Assembly: GCA_965277535.1 (NCBI GenBank)
Contig: OZ255825.1
Location: 2,418,001-2,482,000, forward strand
Direction: 5' to 3'
DNA from: Ilyomonas sp965277535
Lineage (GTDB): Bacteria > Bacteroidota > Bacteroidia > Chitinophagales > Chitinophagaceae
Length of the DNA: 64,000 nt
Position numbers and translations under genes: made by a program. The notes below the pieces were generated by a model, which saw only the letters and a list, made by a program, of their open reading frames with translations, had not been told where the DNA came from and did not search any database. Below are positions 25,133-34,698 of this stretch, piece by piece; within the stretch, counting starts at the first letter, position 1, and each line of letters begins with the position of its first letter.

Positions 25133-26527
25133 TCACTCTTCATCCAGCAAGCGTTCGGGCAATTGCTTTTTGGTAGTGGCGCCCATCTTTCTCAATTCTT
25201 CTATTTTTCTCATTACGTTGCCGTTGCCGTTTTTCAGTTGACCCAATGCCTGCGAATACAAATCGCCCGCTTCATTTATTTTTTTTCCAACGGCTTCAAA
25301 ATTGGAAATAAAGCCTTCAAATTTATCGTACAGCAAACCGGCTTTGTTGGCAATGTCAATGGCATGTTTGTTTTGCAATTCCACTTTCCACAAATCGGCA
25401 ACAATTTTTAAAACCGCAAACAAATTGGTTGGGCTTACCATCAAAATGCGTTTGTTGTAAGCGTATGTCCAAAGCGTGGTATCATGCTTTACCGCTTCTA
25501 AAAACGCTGGTTCGATGGGCACAAACATCAGCACATAATCCAACGCTGCCGCATAGCGCGGATACTCTTTTTTACTCAAGCCTTCAATGTGCAAACGAAC
25601 CGAACGGACATGATTTCCCAAACAGGTTTTTTGGTGTTCAATATCACTACAACCAATGTATTCATCCCAGGCAATGAGCGATACTTTACTGTCAATAATA
25701 ATCTTCCGGTTGTCGGGATAATAAATCACTACATCAGGCTGCAAGCCTTTACCAGCCTCATCTTTAATAACGTTACCAGCGTTATCGCGAATAAACTGTT
25801 GCACAAAATATTCGCGCCCTTTTGATAAGCCGCTGCTTTCGAGCAGGCTTTCTAAAATCATTTCACCCCAGTTGCCCTGCATCTTTACATTGCCTTTCAA
25901 AGCGGTGGTTAAGTTGTTCGCTTCATCGCTTACTTTCTGGCTCATTTCAATCAAGCGTTGCACTTCCTTTCCCAGCGAAAACCGTTCTTTACTTTCCTTG
26001 TCATACGTTTCTTCCACCTTTTGTTTAAACTCGCCCAGCTGCACTTTGAGCGGTGTGATGAGCGCATTCATTTTTTCTTCGTTCAGGGCTGTAAATTTTG
26101 CCGATTTTTCGTCCAGAATTTCCTGCGCAAGGGTTTTAAACTGATGCGTAAACTGGCTGCCAATCATTTCTAATTCAGCTTTCTGGACTTCTAATTTCTC
26201 TTCTGCCGCATGAAATTTGGTTTTGTACAAAATCAACTGGGTGTTTAAAATTTCGTTATCGCGCTGGTATTTTTTTAAGCCGTTGCATTGCTCGGTTAAC
26301 GATTGCAGCAAGCCTTCTGTTTTGGCAGCTTGTTGCAATAAATTTTCTTTGTGCATCTGCAGTTCATTGCCGTTGTGGGTTAGCTGCGCGATAAGATGTT
26401 CTTGCTGTAATAATTTTTCATTGGCTGATGAAAGTTTGTTTTTATAGGTTATTTTGGTGATAAGCCAAACCACAATGGCAACAACAACTCCGGTAGTAAT
26501 AATCAGTATGTCAATAGTTGATAGCAT
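25133..26527 (-). CDS. rmuC: DNA recombination protein RmuC
   Basis: A 464-aa protein from ATG 26527 (MLSTIDILIITTGVVVAIVVW, an N-terminal membrane anchor); the ATG at 26602 adds 25 poorly composed residues. A long coiled coil (about 35-150) is followed by the RmuC nuclease-like domain with NWGEMILESLLESSGL, LQPDVVIYYPDNRKIIIDSKVS and FVPIEPAF. RmuC limits rearrangements at inverted repeats, as known in E. coli. Two bases after its stop, on the coding strand, is an iterated motif copy (25120-25130). Confidence 0.93.
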   Translation of the reverse strand: MLSTIDILIITTGVVVAIVVWLITKITYKNKLSSANEKLLQQEHLIAQLTHNGNELQMHKENLLQQAAKTEGLLQSLTEQCNGLKKYQRDNEILNTQLILYKTKFHAAEEKLEVQKAELEMIGSQFTHQFKTLAQEILDEKSAKFTALNEEKMNALITPLKVQLGEFKQKVEETYDKESKERFSLGKEVQRLIEMSQKVSDEANNLTTALKGNVKMQGNWGEMILESLLESSGLSKGREYFVQQFIRDNAGNVIKDEAGKGLQPDVVIYYPDNRKIIIDSKVSLIAWDEYIGCSDIEHQKTCLGNHVRSVRLHIEGLSKKEYPRYAAALDYVLMFVPIEPAFLEAVKHDTTLWTYAYNKRILMVSPTNLFAVLKIVADLWKVELQNKHAIDIANKAGLLYDKFEGFISNFEAVGKKINEAGDLYSQALGQLKNGNGNVMRKIEELRKMGATTKKQLPERLLDEE

Positions 26528-26600
26528 AAGTAAAAAATAGGGAAACGAAAAGTAAGGATTTTGATTGTGATGGAAGGGTTTTGTTTTTGCAGTGAAAGTC

Positions 26601-27292
26601 ATGATTGCACTTAGACATTCAATTGCCTACATTTGGGAATTGACTGAACGCAATGTAATTCTAACCCAAAACAAGCGCAGTAATCTTCTCTGGCAAATGA
26701 AAAAATATATTTCGTTGGAAGCTGAAATAATTAAACTTGCTCAATTTCAAATTGAATTAAATCAACAAGGCGGACCTTCTGAAAATGGATGGCTCTTTGA
26801 GCATATTATGGACATCCAAGATAACATACTAAAAGGTTTCGGACTTGCGGATACTCCTGAAAATGAGAAATTGGTTCACTTTGATTTCATTCCAACAACA
26901 TTAGAGTTGAAGAAAGCAATTGCAAAGCTTAAGTCAGCAGCAACAGAATATCTTTTAACTAATGCAAAAACCGATATTCAAATTTTGCGCGATGCTCAAG
27001 CTGACCTAATTGATTTGAATTGTGTTTTGGCCGAGTTAAAAATCCGAAGGCATATCTATACAAATTTTATTCTTGAAGAAATTTTTTAAAAAGAAAAGAT
27101 AGTGTTGAGAACGTTCTACATGAATTAAAACTTTGTAATCAACCCGACATTTTAAATGCACTAGGACTAATCTGTTTTGGTACAAGTGAGCAGATTCATG
27201 AAAATATCGAGTTTCTTAAATTGGTTGGTATAAAATATCTTCACGAGTTTATTATTCATCATTCAAATCTTTTAAGCGATGGCAACTATTGA
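26601..27292 (+). pseudogene. unknown gene with a frameshift at a T6 run
   Basis: The first frame runs from ATG 26601 (or GTG 26592) to TAA 27087-27089, giving about 162 aa with ENGWLFEHIMDIQDNILKG and a helical remainder. Immediately after a run of six T (27082-27087), another frame stays open to TGA 27290-27292 and reads KRKDSVENVLHELKLCNQPD and so on. One extra T would join both into a protein of about 230 aa. The joined 3' end overlaps the next gene by 14 nt, like an operon. I recognise no family. It is either a genuine frameshift or a homopolymer error. Confidence 0.6.
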
Positions 27293-27844
27293 ATCGGAAT
27301 TTGAAAACCACCCATTTTCGGCATTTGTTCCTGATAATGCTTCAACATTAATTGTTGGCAGTTTTCCGGGAATAGAGCAAACTAAAAATGGTAACAATCC
27401 CGAAGAATGGTTTTACAGTGCTACTGGTAATTTATTTTGGATAATTTTTTCTGATGTTTTTCAAATAGAGTTAAAAACAACAAAACAGAAAAAAGATTTT
27501 TTGCTGAAAAAGGAATTGCAATCACAGACATTTTCAAGAAAGTCAAGAGAAAAGAAAGAAGTAATCGTGACAAACACTTATTTGAAATGGAATATAACAA
27601 GCAAATAAAATCACTGATTGAACAATCGGGAATCAAGAAGATTTTCTTTACAAGTAAATTTGTAGAGACACATTTTTTAAAAGAGTTTCCGCAAATAACA
27701 TTTGGAATTTGCTTACCATCACCATCGCAAGCAGCGAATATTCCAATATCAAAGTCAGACGAATACAAAACATTTAAGCAGGAAAATCCAAATGGAAACA
27801 CTTATGCATTTCGAGTTTTTAAATACAAGCAATTTCTCTCGTGA
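27279..27844 (+). pseudogene. uracil-DNA-glycosylase-superfamily gene, frameshifted at a T6 run
   Basis: The N-terminal frame (ATG 27279) has TLIVGSFPGIEQ and FYSATGNLFWIIFSDVF, the G-S-F-P and N-x-F-W pattern of the UDG superfamily (mismatch/deoxyinosine glycosylase type). After the T6 run at 27497-27502 the homologous sequence moves to another frame: FFAEKGIAITDIFKKVKRK, then IKKIFFTSKFVETHFLKEF, ending at 27844. Adding one T restores a full-length protein of about 188 aa. The stop overlaps the GTG start of the next gene (GTGA). Confidence 0.75.
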
Positions 27845-28677
27845 TTACCGACCTTCAAACCAACAAGCTTTTTCTTGCTGATTGCTTACCAAAAAAGCAA
27901 CTGAAATTCTTTCAACGATTTGAAAGCGTGTTGAACAGCCGTAATATTAAGTTTGAATTTTTACCCTATTGTAAGGACATTTGGGCTGTTGACTTCATGC
28001 CTGTCCAAGTAAGTAAGAGCAAGTTTGTGCAATTCACTTATAAGCCCGATTATCTCAAACCAAAACAATATCAAAAAACCATTTCAGATGTTGATCCCAT
28101 CTGCAAAGCTATCAACCTGACAACCCATAAAACGAACATAGTTGTTGACGGTGGCAACGTTATAAGAGCAGCGGATAAAGTAATTATGTGCGACAAAGTG
28201 TTTGCTGAAAACAAGCATCTTTCGGAAAGAGAATTGATCAAACAACTTCAAAACTTATTTGAAGTTGATAAGCTATACTTCGTGCCGTGGGATGAAAATG
28301 ATTTTACAGGTCATGCCGATGGCATGGTACGCTTTATTGACAATAATACAGTTTTGATCAACGATTATTCAAAGGAAAACCTAAGCTTTCAAAGAAGTTT
28401 CAGAATGGCTTTGCACAACGCAAGACTTGACTGGATTGAACTTCCTTACTATCCACCAAACGATCCTACGTTAACAAGTGCAAAAGGACTTTATCTGAAC
28501 TATCTGCAAATGGAGCAAGCCATCATTGTTCCGATTTTTAAAACCAAGCATGATGAGAGGGCTATTAAGATTTTGGAGCAAGTCTTTAAAGAACAAGCTA
28601 TAGCAACCGTTGATAGCAACGAGCTGGCAAAACACGGAGGATTGCTCAACTGCATTACGTGGAATATTAAAACATAG
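27841..28677 (+). CDS. agmatine deiminase / peptidylarginine deiminase family protein
   Basis: A 278-aa protein with a GTG start overlapping the upstream stop. It has the guanidino-group hydrolase pattern: KDIWAVDFMPVQ (usually RDYGPW), VVDGGNV (usually EGGN), GHADGMVRFI with the catalytic His-Asp pair, and a terminal GGLLNCITW with the nucleophilic Cys. Family members turn agmatine or arginine side chains into carbamoyl or citrulline products. It is shorter than typical agmatine deiminases (340-370 aa), so the substrate may differ. It is the only intact gene of a three-gene run. Confidence 0.82.
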   Translation: MITDLQTNKLFLADCLPKKQLKFFQRFESVLNSRNIKFEFLPYCKDIWAVDFMPVQVSKSKFVQFTYKPDYLKPKQYQKTISDVDPICKAINLTTHKTNIVVDGGNVIRAADKVIMCDKVFAENKHLSERELIKQLQNLFEVDKLYFVPWDENDFTGHADGMVRFIDNNTVLINDYSKENLSFQRSFRMALHNARLDWIELPYYPPNDPTLTSAKGLYLNYLQMEQAIIVPIFKTKHDERAIKILEQVFKEQAIATVDSNELAKHGGLLNCITWNIKT

Positions 28678-28847
28678 GGGAATACTGGTTGTTTAATCAC
28701 TTTTACGTTTCCATCACCATTTTTTTTAAATTGTTCTGCCTTAGCTATTACAATCTGCATAATTTGTTTTTCTTCTCTTGAGGAAAAATGATGTAAATAA
28801 GCAATTGCAATCTAATTAAACTTCTTTTTATCTTTTACTATTTGCCA

Positions 28848-28855
28848 TAAATTTG
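28848..28855 (+). promoter_or_regulatory. -7 box abutting UPF0175 start
   Basis: TAAATTTG fits TAnnTTTG and ends 4 nt before the ATG at 28860, again suggesting a leaderless transcript. Confidence 0.45.
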
Positions 28856-28859
28856 AGTT

Positions 28860-29096
28860 ATGAAAACATTGACTTTACAGTTGCCGGATGATGTGGATGA
28901 AAAAGACGTGCAAACTCTTTTGGCTGCCAAGCTTTTCGAAGACGGAACTCTATCTCTCGGGCAAGCGGCTGAACTTGCCGGCTTTTCTAAACGTGCTTTC
29001 ATGGAGTCTTTAGAAAAATATGGCGTGTCGCTTTTTAATTACACGGAAGATGAATTAGAACAAGATTTACAAAATGCAAAAGGCTATCATCTCTGA
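28860..29096 (+). CDS. UPF0175 family antitoxin
   Basis: A 78-aa protein with LTLQLPDDVDEKD, LFEDGTLSLGQAAELAGFSKRAF (in parts) and ESLEKYGVSLFNY. This is the UPF0175 pattern with a small helix-turn-helix, found as the antitoxin beside DUF3368 PIN-domain toxins. The downstream toxin ORF starts at 29074 inside this gene (23-nt overlap), as usual for the pair. Confidence 0.88.
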   Translation: MKTLTLQLPDDVDEKDVQTLLAAKLFEDGTLSLGQAAELAGFSKRAFMESLEKYGVSLFNYTEDELEQDLQNAKGYHL

Positions 29097-29518
29097 CACA
29101 AGCTGTTTGATACTGCTTGATAATATACATCTTGCAACAATTGTTTGGTGTCATAATTACTAAACCTGAGGTTGCAAAAGAGTTTGGCAAGCCGCTTCCT
29201 TACTGGGTTGAAATTAAACAGCCCCACAATCTTCATAGCCAATTACAGATTCATAGCTCACTGGATGAAGGAGAAGCCAGTGCAATCGCTTTAGCCCTGG
29301 AACTGAATAATTGTTTACTCATCATTGATGACTTAAAAGGCAGAAAATATGCCCGTCAGGCTGGTTTAACAATCATTGGCACAATCGGGATAATTGTAGA
29401 AGCAAAGCTGGCAGGTATTATTACATCGGTGAAGCCAATCCTGGCGAAAATTAAAGGAGCCAATTTCAGGATTACAAAGCAATTGGAAGCATTGATTATA
29501 AAGAAAGCGGGTGAATAA
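29074..29518 (+). pseudogene. DUF3368 PIN-domain toxin, frameshifted
   Basis: From ATG 29074 the frame reads MQKAIISDTSCLILLDNI, the conserved start of DUF3368 toxins with the first catalytic Asp, then stops early at 29161-29163. The rest of the domain is in the next frame from about 29130: LQQLFGVIITKPEVAKEFGKPLP, then SLDEGEASAIALALE and LLIIDDLKGRKYA, with the other acidic residues. A one-base change between 29119 and 29132 would rejoin them. A broken toxin beside an intact antitoxin is plausible biologically. Confidence 0.8.
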
Positions 29519-29520
29519 AA

Positions 29521-31926
29521 TCAATTCCGTAACGGCTTTCCCGTCTTCAGCAAATGTTGTATCCGTTCCAATGTTTTTCTTTCACCACAAAGCGATAAAA
29601 AAGCTTCGCGTTCCAGGTCCAATAAATATTGCTCGCTCACCAAGCTTTGTTCGCTCAAATCGCCGCCACACATTACATATGCCAGCTTGCGCGCTACTTT
29701 GCCATCGTGTTCAGAAGCATAACCGGCGCGTTGCATTCCGTTGATACCGGCATACAAAGCACCCAATGCAGAACGTCCCAACACTTTAATATCATTGCGC
29801 TGCACAGGTATGGTATATCCTGAATTGCTCAATTCCATCACTTTTTGTTTTGCCTCAATAATGCGGCGACTTTGATTCATGATTACTTCATCCCTGCCCT
29901 TTTTTAGAATGCCCAAATTATAGGCTTCAAAAGCCGAAGTGGCAACCTTCGCCGTAGCAATGGTAAGAAAGCGATTTTTTAAGGTGATGGTTTCAGGTTC
30001 ATCTTCGTGCATTTCATCGGCGGCACGCAACACAAATTCTTTGGTGCCACCACCTGCGGGAATCACACCAATGCCCGCTTCCACGAGGCCAGCGTAGGTT
30101 TCAGCCGCAGCACAAACAGCATCAGCATGAAGCGTCATTTCGCAGCCGCCGCCCAGTGCCAAGCCATGCGGCGCAACCACTACAGGAATGGATGAATACC
30201 GCACGCGCATCATGGTTTTTTGAAAAAAGCGAATGGCGAAATCCAATTCATCAAATTCATCTTCTACGGCGTACATAAAAATCATTCCAACGTTCGCGCC
30301 TGCACTGAAATTGGCGCCATCGTTGGCTATCACTAAGCCTTTGTAACTTTTCTCTGCAAAATCAATGCTCTTGTTAACAGCTTCCAACACTTCGCTGCCA
30401 ATGCTGTTCATCTTTGTGTTCCATTGCAAAGCCAGCACATCATCGCCAATATCGTATAAGTTAGCATTGCTGCTTTTCCAAACTATTTTGTCTTTATAAT
30501 TCGATAAAACAATCAACGCATCACTGCCCGGAACCGGCTTGTACCCTTGTGTTGCCACATCATAATACAGCCGCTTGTTGTTTTCAGTTTTGTAAAAAGA
30601 AGGGTTTGGTTTTGCCAACATTTCTTCTACCCACGGCGCAACGGTGTAACCAGCTTCCTGCATGGCTTTCACAGTATTGGCAACACCTAAAATATCCCAT
30701 GTTTCAAAAGCACCCACTTCCCAGCCGAAGCCAGCCATCATCGCATCATCAATGCGATACAGTTCATCACTGATTTCAGGAATGCGATTGGCAACATAAG
30801 CGAATAAACTGTAAAATACTTGCCGGTAAAACTCACCCGCTTTATCAGTGCCGGCAACGAGCATTGGCAAGCGTTTTTTTACATCGTCAATAGGTTTTAC
30901 TGCTTCTATCGTTGCCCATTTCTTTTTGCCGCGCGGCACATATTCCAGCGTTTCCAAATTCAGGGTTTGAATTTCGGTATCGCTTTTTCTTTCTTCAGGA
31001 CTTCCTTCCGTGATAGGCAGTTTTATTTTCTTAAAAAAACCACCGCCTGTTTTATCACCGAGCCATTTGTTTTCGATGAGTTTTTCCAGCCATGCGGGAA
31101 GTTGAAATACATCTTTTGATTCATCGTTGGGCGCATTCTGGGCAACACCATTGGCAACTTTTACCAGCGTATCAATGCCCACAATATCGGCAGTGCGAAA
31201 TGTAGCCGATTTCGGGCGACCAATAATAGGCCCGGTGAGCGCATCAATATCATCAACCGTTAATCCCAACTTCTGCATGTTGTTGAAAATACTCATGATT
31301 CCAAACACGCCTACACGGTTGGCAATAAACGCCGGTGTGTCTTTGGCAAGCACAGTGGTTTTGCCCAAAAACACATCGCCATAATGCATGAGAAAATCAA
31401 CAACACTTTTATCGGTTTTTTCAGTCGGAATAATTTCCAGCAACCGCAAATAACGCGGTGGATTGAAGAAGTGCGTGCCGCAAAAATGTTGTTGAAAATC
31501 TTCACTTCTTCCCTCAGCTAACATGTGAATGGGAATGCCCGATGTGTTGGAGGTTATCAACGTTCCGGGCTTGCGGTGCTGCTCTACTTTTTCGTATACG
31601 CTTTGCTTAATGTCGAGGCGTTCCACCACCACTTCTATTATCCAATCGCAAGCGGCAATGTCGTGCATGTTGTCTTCAAAATTGCCGGTGGTAATTCTGC
31701 TCACTACCTTGTTATCATACACTGGTGATGGGTTGCTTTTCAAAGCCGTTTGCAACGCATCATTCACTATCTTGTTACGTTTGTTTTTATCGTTATTTTC
31801 CATCGCCTCTTTCGGCACAATATCAAGTAACAACACTTGCACACCGATGCCTGCAAAAAGGCAGGCAATGCGCGAACCCATAATGCCGCTTCCCAATACC
31901 GCTACTTTTTTAATGGTTCTTTTCAT
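29521..31926 (-). CDS. 3-hydroxyacyl-CoA dehydrogenase / enoyl-CoA hydratase (FadN-like)
   Basis: An 801-aa bifunctional enzyme from ATG 31926; a further ATG at 31935 adds 3 residues. The N-terminal NAD-binding fold is VAVLGSGIMGSRIACLFAG, followed by HFFNPPRYLRLLEIIP and FIANRVGVFG, which belong to the dehydrogenase. The crotonase domain is C-terminal (about 480-720: LVIANDGANFSAGAN, HGLALGGGCEMTLHAD). This order (dehydrogenase first) is that of FadN and not FadB. It acts in fatty-acid beta-oxidation. The thiolase and acyl-CoA dehydrogenase partners are not in the window. It contains an iterated motif copy (30605-30615). Confidence 0.92.
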   Translation of the reverse strand: MKRTIKKVAVLGSGIMGSRIACLFAGIGVQVLLLDIVPKEAMENNDKNKRNKIVNDALQTALKSNPSPVYDNKVVSRITTGNFEDNMHDIAACDWIIEVVVERLDIKQSVYEKVEQHRKPGTLITSNTSGIPIHMLAEGRSEDFQQHFCGTHFFNPPRYLRLLEIIPTEKTDKSVVDFLMHYGDVFLGKTTVLAKDTPAFIANRVGVFGIMSIFNNMQKLGLTVDDIDALTGPIIGRPKSATFRTADIVGIDTLVKVANGVAQNAPNDESKDVFQLPAWLEKLIENKWLGDKTGGGFFKKIKLPITEGSPEERKSDTEIQTLNLETLEYVPRGKKKWATIEAVKPIDDVKKRLPMLVAGTDKAGEFYRQVFYSLFAYVANRIPEISDELYRIDDAMMAGFGWEVGAFETWDILGVANTVKAMQEAGYTVAPWVEEMLAKPNPSFYKTENNKRLYYDVATQGYKPVPGSDALIVLSNYKDKIVWKSSNANLYDIGDDVLALQWNTKMNSIGSEVLEAVNKSIDFAEKSYKGLVIANDGANFSAGANVGMIFMYAVEDEFDELDFAIRFFQKTMMRVRYSSIPVVVAPHGLALGGGCEMTLHADAVCAAAETYAGLVEAGIGVIPAGGGTKEFVLRAADEMHEDEPETITLKNRFLTIATAKVATSAFEAYNLGILKKGRDEVIMNQSRRIIEAKQKVMELSNSGYTIPVQRNDIKVLGRSALGALYAGINGMQRAGYASEHDGKVARKLAYVMCGGDLSEQSLVSEQYLLDLEREAFLSLCGERKTLERIQHLLKTGKPLRN

Positions 31927-32029
31927 CGTTATCATTTATTGAAGTAAAAACAAACTAAGAGGATTTATAAAACGGCGTAAATGCAAACAATTTTTATTGA
32001 ATGAGCGACGATAGATTTTGAAGGTTAGC

Positions 32030-32079
32030 CCGCAGATAACGCAGATATTTTATTCTGCGATTATCTGCATTATCTGCGG
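32030..32079. repeat. inverted repeat of the CGCAGATAACGCAGAT type, copy 2
   Basis: The arms CCGCAGATAACGCAGAT (32030-32046) and ATCTGCATTATCTGCGG (32063-32079) pair with one mismatch around 16 bp. It lies in the 31927-32302 divergent gap before glmM. The rest of this gap has two near-copies of the 11-bp motif (31941 area and 32139-32149) and no gene. Confidence 0.75.
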
Positions 32080-32302
32080 CACAATATGTATCAAATTCAT
32101 TCAATCATAATTCTTACAAAACAATCTTAAACGAACCTTTTGTTTTTGTTCATTTATCTATTGCGAAGATAAGATGTGAAGATATTGGCAACCTTTTAAT
32201 TTGCTGTTTAACACTTCAATTATTGTTCTGTTGATAAAACTCTTTGCCGTACCGCATTTCAAACTAAATTTTAGTTTATGTTTGTTTTCAAAGCAACTGC
32301 AA

Positions 32303-33685
32303 ATGGCATTAATAAAAAGCATATCCGGAATACGTGGAACGATTGGAGGCAAACCCGGAGACAACCTTACGCCCTTAGACGTTATTAAATTTACAGCCGC
32401 TTACGGAACCTGGATTAGCCGGCAGCAACATGCCAGCAAAACCATTGTTGTAGGAAGAGACGCACGCATCAGCGGAAGCCTTGTGCAAACCCTCGTAGTC
32501 AGTACTTTGAATGCTATTGGCTTGAACGTAATTGACATCGGTTTGAGTACCACGCCAACTGTAGAAATGGTGGTAGTGTGGGAAGGGGCAGCGGGTGGCA
32601 TCATCATTACAGCAAGCCACAACCCGAAAGAATGGAACGCTTTAAAGCTGTTGAATGAAAAGGGCGAATTTATAAGTGGCGACGACGGCGAGCAAGTTCT
32701 GCAACTGGCTGCCAGCGAGGATTTCAGCTTTGTTTCTGTAGATAAATTAGGCATCACAACAGCCAACAACACGTATCTGCAAAAACACATTGAAGCCGTT
32801 GTTTCTTATCCTTTGGTTGATAAAGAAGCGATACAAAAGCGGGCTTTTAAAATTGTGGTAGATGGCATTAACAGCACCGGCTCAACGGTGGTTCCTCTCT
32901 TGTTACAACAATTGGGTGTTGAGAACATAATCGTTTTGAATGATGAGGTAAACGGCAAATTTGCTCACAATCCTGAGCCGTTGCCACAGCATCTTACGCA
33001 ACTTTCAAAAGAAGTGAACAGGCTGGGCGCTAACCTTGGCATTGCCGTTGATCCTGATGTTGACAGGCTTTGTTTTGTATGTGAAGATGGAAGCATGTTT
33101 GGCGAAGAATACACACTGGTTGCAGTAGCAGACTATGTGTTGCAACACCGGAAAGGAAACACGGTGAGCAACATGAGTTCAACCCGCGCACTGAAAGACA
33201 TTACACTGAAACATGGTGGCGAGTACTTCCCAAGCGCTGTTGGTGAAGTGAATGTAGTGAACAAAATGAAAGCTGTAGATGCCGTGATTGGAGGTGAAGG
33301 AAACGGTGGCATTATCGTACCCGATCTGCATTATGGAAGAGATGCGCTGATTGGCATCGCTTTGTTTTTAAGCCTTCTTGCCAGGAGCGGAAAGAGCATC
33401 AGGCAACTGCGTCGTCATTATCCCGATTATTTTATATCGAAAAATAAAATTGAGCTGGAACAAAATGTGAATGTGCCTACTGTTTTTGAACGAATCCAAA
33501 AGAAGTACAAAAACAATCCTATCAACACTGATGATGGTTTGAAAATAGAATTCGATAACGATTGGGTACACCTGCGCACCAGCAATACTGAACCTATCAT
33601 TCGCATTTACGCAGAAAGCCATTTTGAAACAACAGCCGATAACATTGCCAAACGTTTGATGCAGGATATTAAGGAGAGTATATGA
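32303..33685 (+). CDS. glmM: phosphoglucosamine mutase
   Basis: A 460-aa alpha-phosphohexomutase from ATG 32303 (MALIKSISGIRGTIGGKPGD); the frame is open upstream to an ATG at 32201, but that stretch has a non-coding look. Motifs: TASHNPKEWNALK with the phosphoserine, DPDVDRL for magnesium, GEGNGGII for sugar recognition, and RTSNTEP for the phosphate. Together with GlmS (35421) it would give the first two steps from fructose-6-P to UDP-GlcNAc, so the genes sit within 2 kb of one another. Confidence 0.9.
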   Translation: MALIKSISGIRGTIGGKPGDNLTPLDVIKFTAAYGTWISRQQHASKTIVVGRDARISGSLVQTLVVSTLNAIGLNVIDIGLSTTPTVEMVVVWEGAAGGIIITASHNPKEWNALKLLNEKGEFISGDDGEQVLQLAASEDFSFVSVDKLGITTANNTYLQKHIEAVVSYPLVDKEAIQKRAFKIVVDGINSTGSTVVPLLLQQLGVENIIVLNDEVNGKFAHNPEPLPQHLTQLSKEVNRLGANLGIAVDPDVDRLCFVCEDGSMFGEEYTLVAVADYVLQHRKGNTVSNMSSTRALKDITLKHGGEYFPSAVGEVNVVNKMKAVDAVIGGEGNGGIIVPDLHYGRDALIGIALFLSLLARSGKSIRQLRRHYPDYFISKNKIELEQNVNVPTVFERIQKKYKNNPINTDDGLKIEFDNDWVHLRTSNTEPIIRIYAESHFETTADNIAKRLMQDIKESI

Positions 33686-33785
33686 GATTGATGATTTGTG
33701 ATTGATGACTTATGATTGCTGCAAGTATTGCCTGCAAAGGATTCCAGCAAGCGACAACGCACATCTGATGATTTGAAAAGTGTTT

Positions 33786-34241
33786 TTATAGCAGTAATCG
33801 CAAATCCCAAAAATAATCTTCTGTTCTTACTAATTTCACATGCTTTTTAAAATCAGGATGCGTGGTGTTAATCGCGTAATTGTATTCGTTGACGATAATA
33901 GTAGATGGAATTTTTAGCAGTAAAGTTTCTCTGCTTGTGTACCAGTCAGAGCCTATCTTTTGCAATTGCGAATAGGCGGGAAGACTGCGCCAGTTTAGGG
34001 GCAAATCTTTACTATATATCTGGTTAAATAAACTATCATTATCAGCTATAGAAATTACCATGACCTTATACCGGATAGCCGGTACAACAGAAGCTTTGTG
34101 AACGATTAATTCGAGCGTTGACAGCGATCTTGTAGAGCCAGCATAAATTACAAACTGCCCTTTCATATTCCAGCGGTTGGCATTACCGGAAGCCGCCAGA
34201 CTTTTGGAAAATGGTTCAGCGCAGATTCTGAATACTTCCAT
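33786..34241 (-). CDS. RES-domain toxin
   Basis: A 151-aa RES family protein: MEVFRICAEPFSKSL near the start, a GNANRWNMKG turn with the conserved Arg, YAGSTRSLSTLELIVH with the key Glu, and a late PSTIIVNEYNYAIN block with the Ser/Asn motif. RES toxins are NAD+ phosphorylases or ADP-ribosyltransferases that deplete NAD. It follows the Xre/ParS-type antitoxin with a 3-nt gap. Confidence 0.9.
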   Translation of the reverse strand: MEVFRICAEPFSKSLAASGNANRWNMKGQFVIYAGSTRSLSTLELIVHKASVVPAIRYKVMVISIADNDSLFNQIYSKDLPLNWRSLPAYSQLQKIGSDWYTSRETLLLKIPSTIIVNEYNYAINTTHPDFKKHVKLVRTEDYFWDLRLLL

Positions 34242-34244
34242 GAT

Positions 34245-34676
34245 TTATACATTATCTCCGTATTCAATAGCCGTTAATTGATCGTCAACAAACCGAAGCC
34301 CGGTAACTGTTTTTAAGAACGTCAATGGCTTTTTTTTATCAAAATAAAAATTTTCAGCGTTCAGCCATTCTTCAAATTTTTGAGATGAACCAAATACGCT
34401 GATGCCATGTTTGATTAAAGTAAGAAGCAAAAGAACTTGCTCTTTGATATTGTCTTTAAATTGATTGGTTGAGCTCTTATAAGAACGAAATGTTTTTACG
34501 TTAATGTTCAGCCAGTCGGAAATGGTATCGTCTTTAAAATCGGTTATATCCTTTATCGCATTTACATATTTCCAATCTATGTTCTTGGCATAAATAAAGT
34601 TTAAGATTTCACTGTCTTTTATTCGTGTCGGCAGAGATTCTAAGATTCTGTTTGCTCTTACTTGCCCTGTTTTCAT
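34245..34676 (-). CDS. Xre/MbcA/ParS-type antitoxin of RES toxin
   Basis: A 143-aa protein. The N-terminal half holds a helix-turn-helix-like region (ISDWLNINVKTFRSYKSS), and the C-terminal half is the DUF2384/ParS toxin-binding domain (LIKHGISVFGSSQKFEEWL and FLKTVTGLRFVDDQL). It binds and blocks the RES toxin and likely represses its own operon. Two 16-bp direct repeats 22 bp apart lie upstream (34706-34743) over the promoter and fit an operator. Confidence 0.88.
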   Translation of the reverse strand: MKTGQVRANRILESLPTRIKDSEILNFIYAKNIDWKYVNAIKDITDFKDDTISDWLNINVKTFRSYKSSTNQFKDNIKEQVLLLLTLIKHGISVFGSSQKFEEWLNAENFYFDKKKPLTFLKTVTGLRFVDDQLTAIEYGDNV

Positions 34677-34698
34677 ACTAATATTTTTTGTTCAAAAA

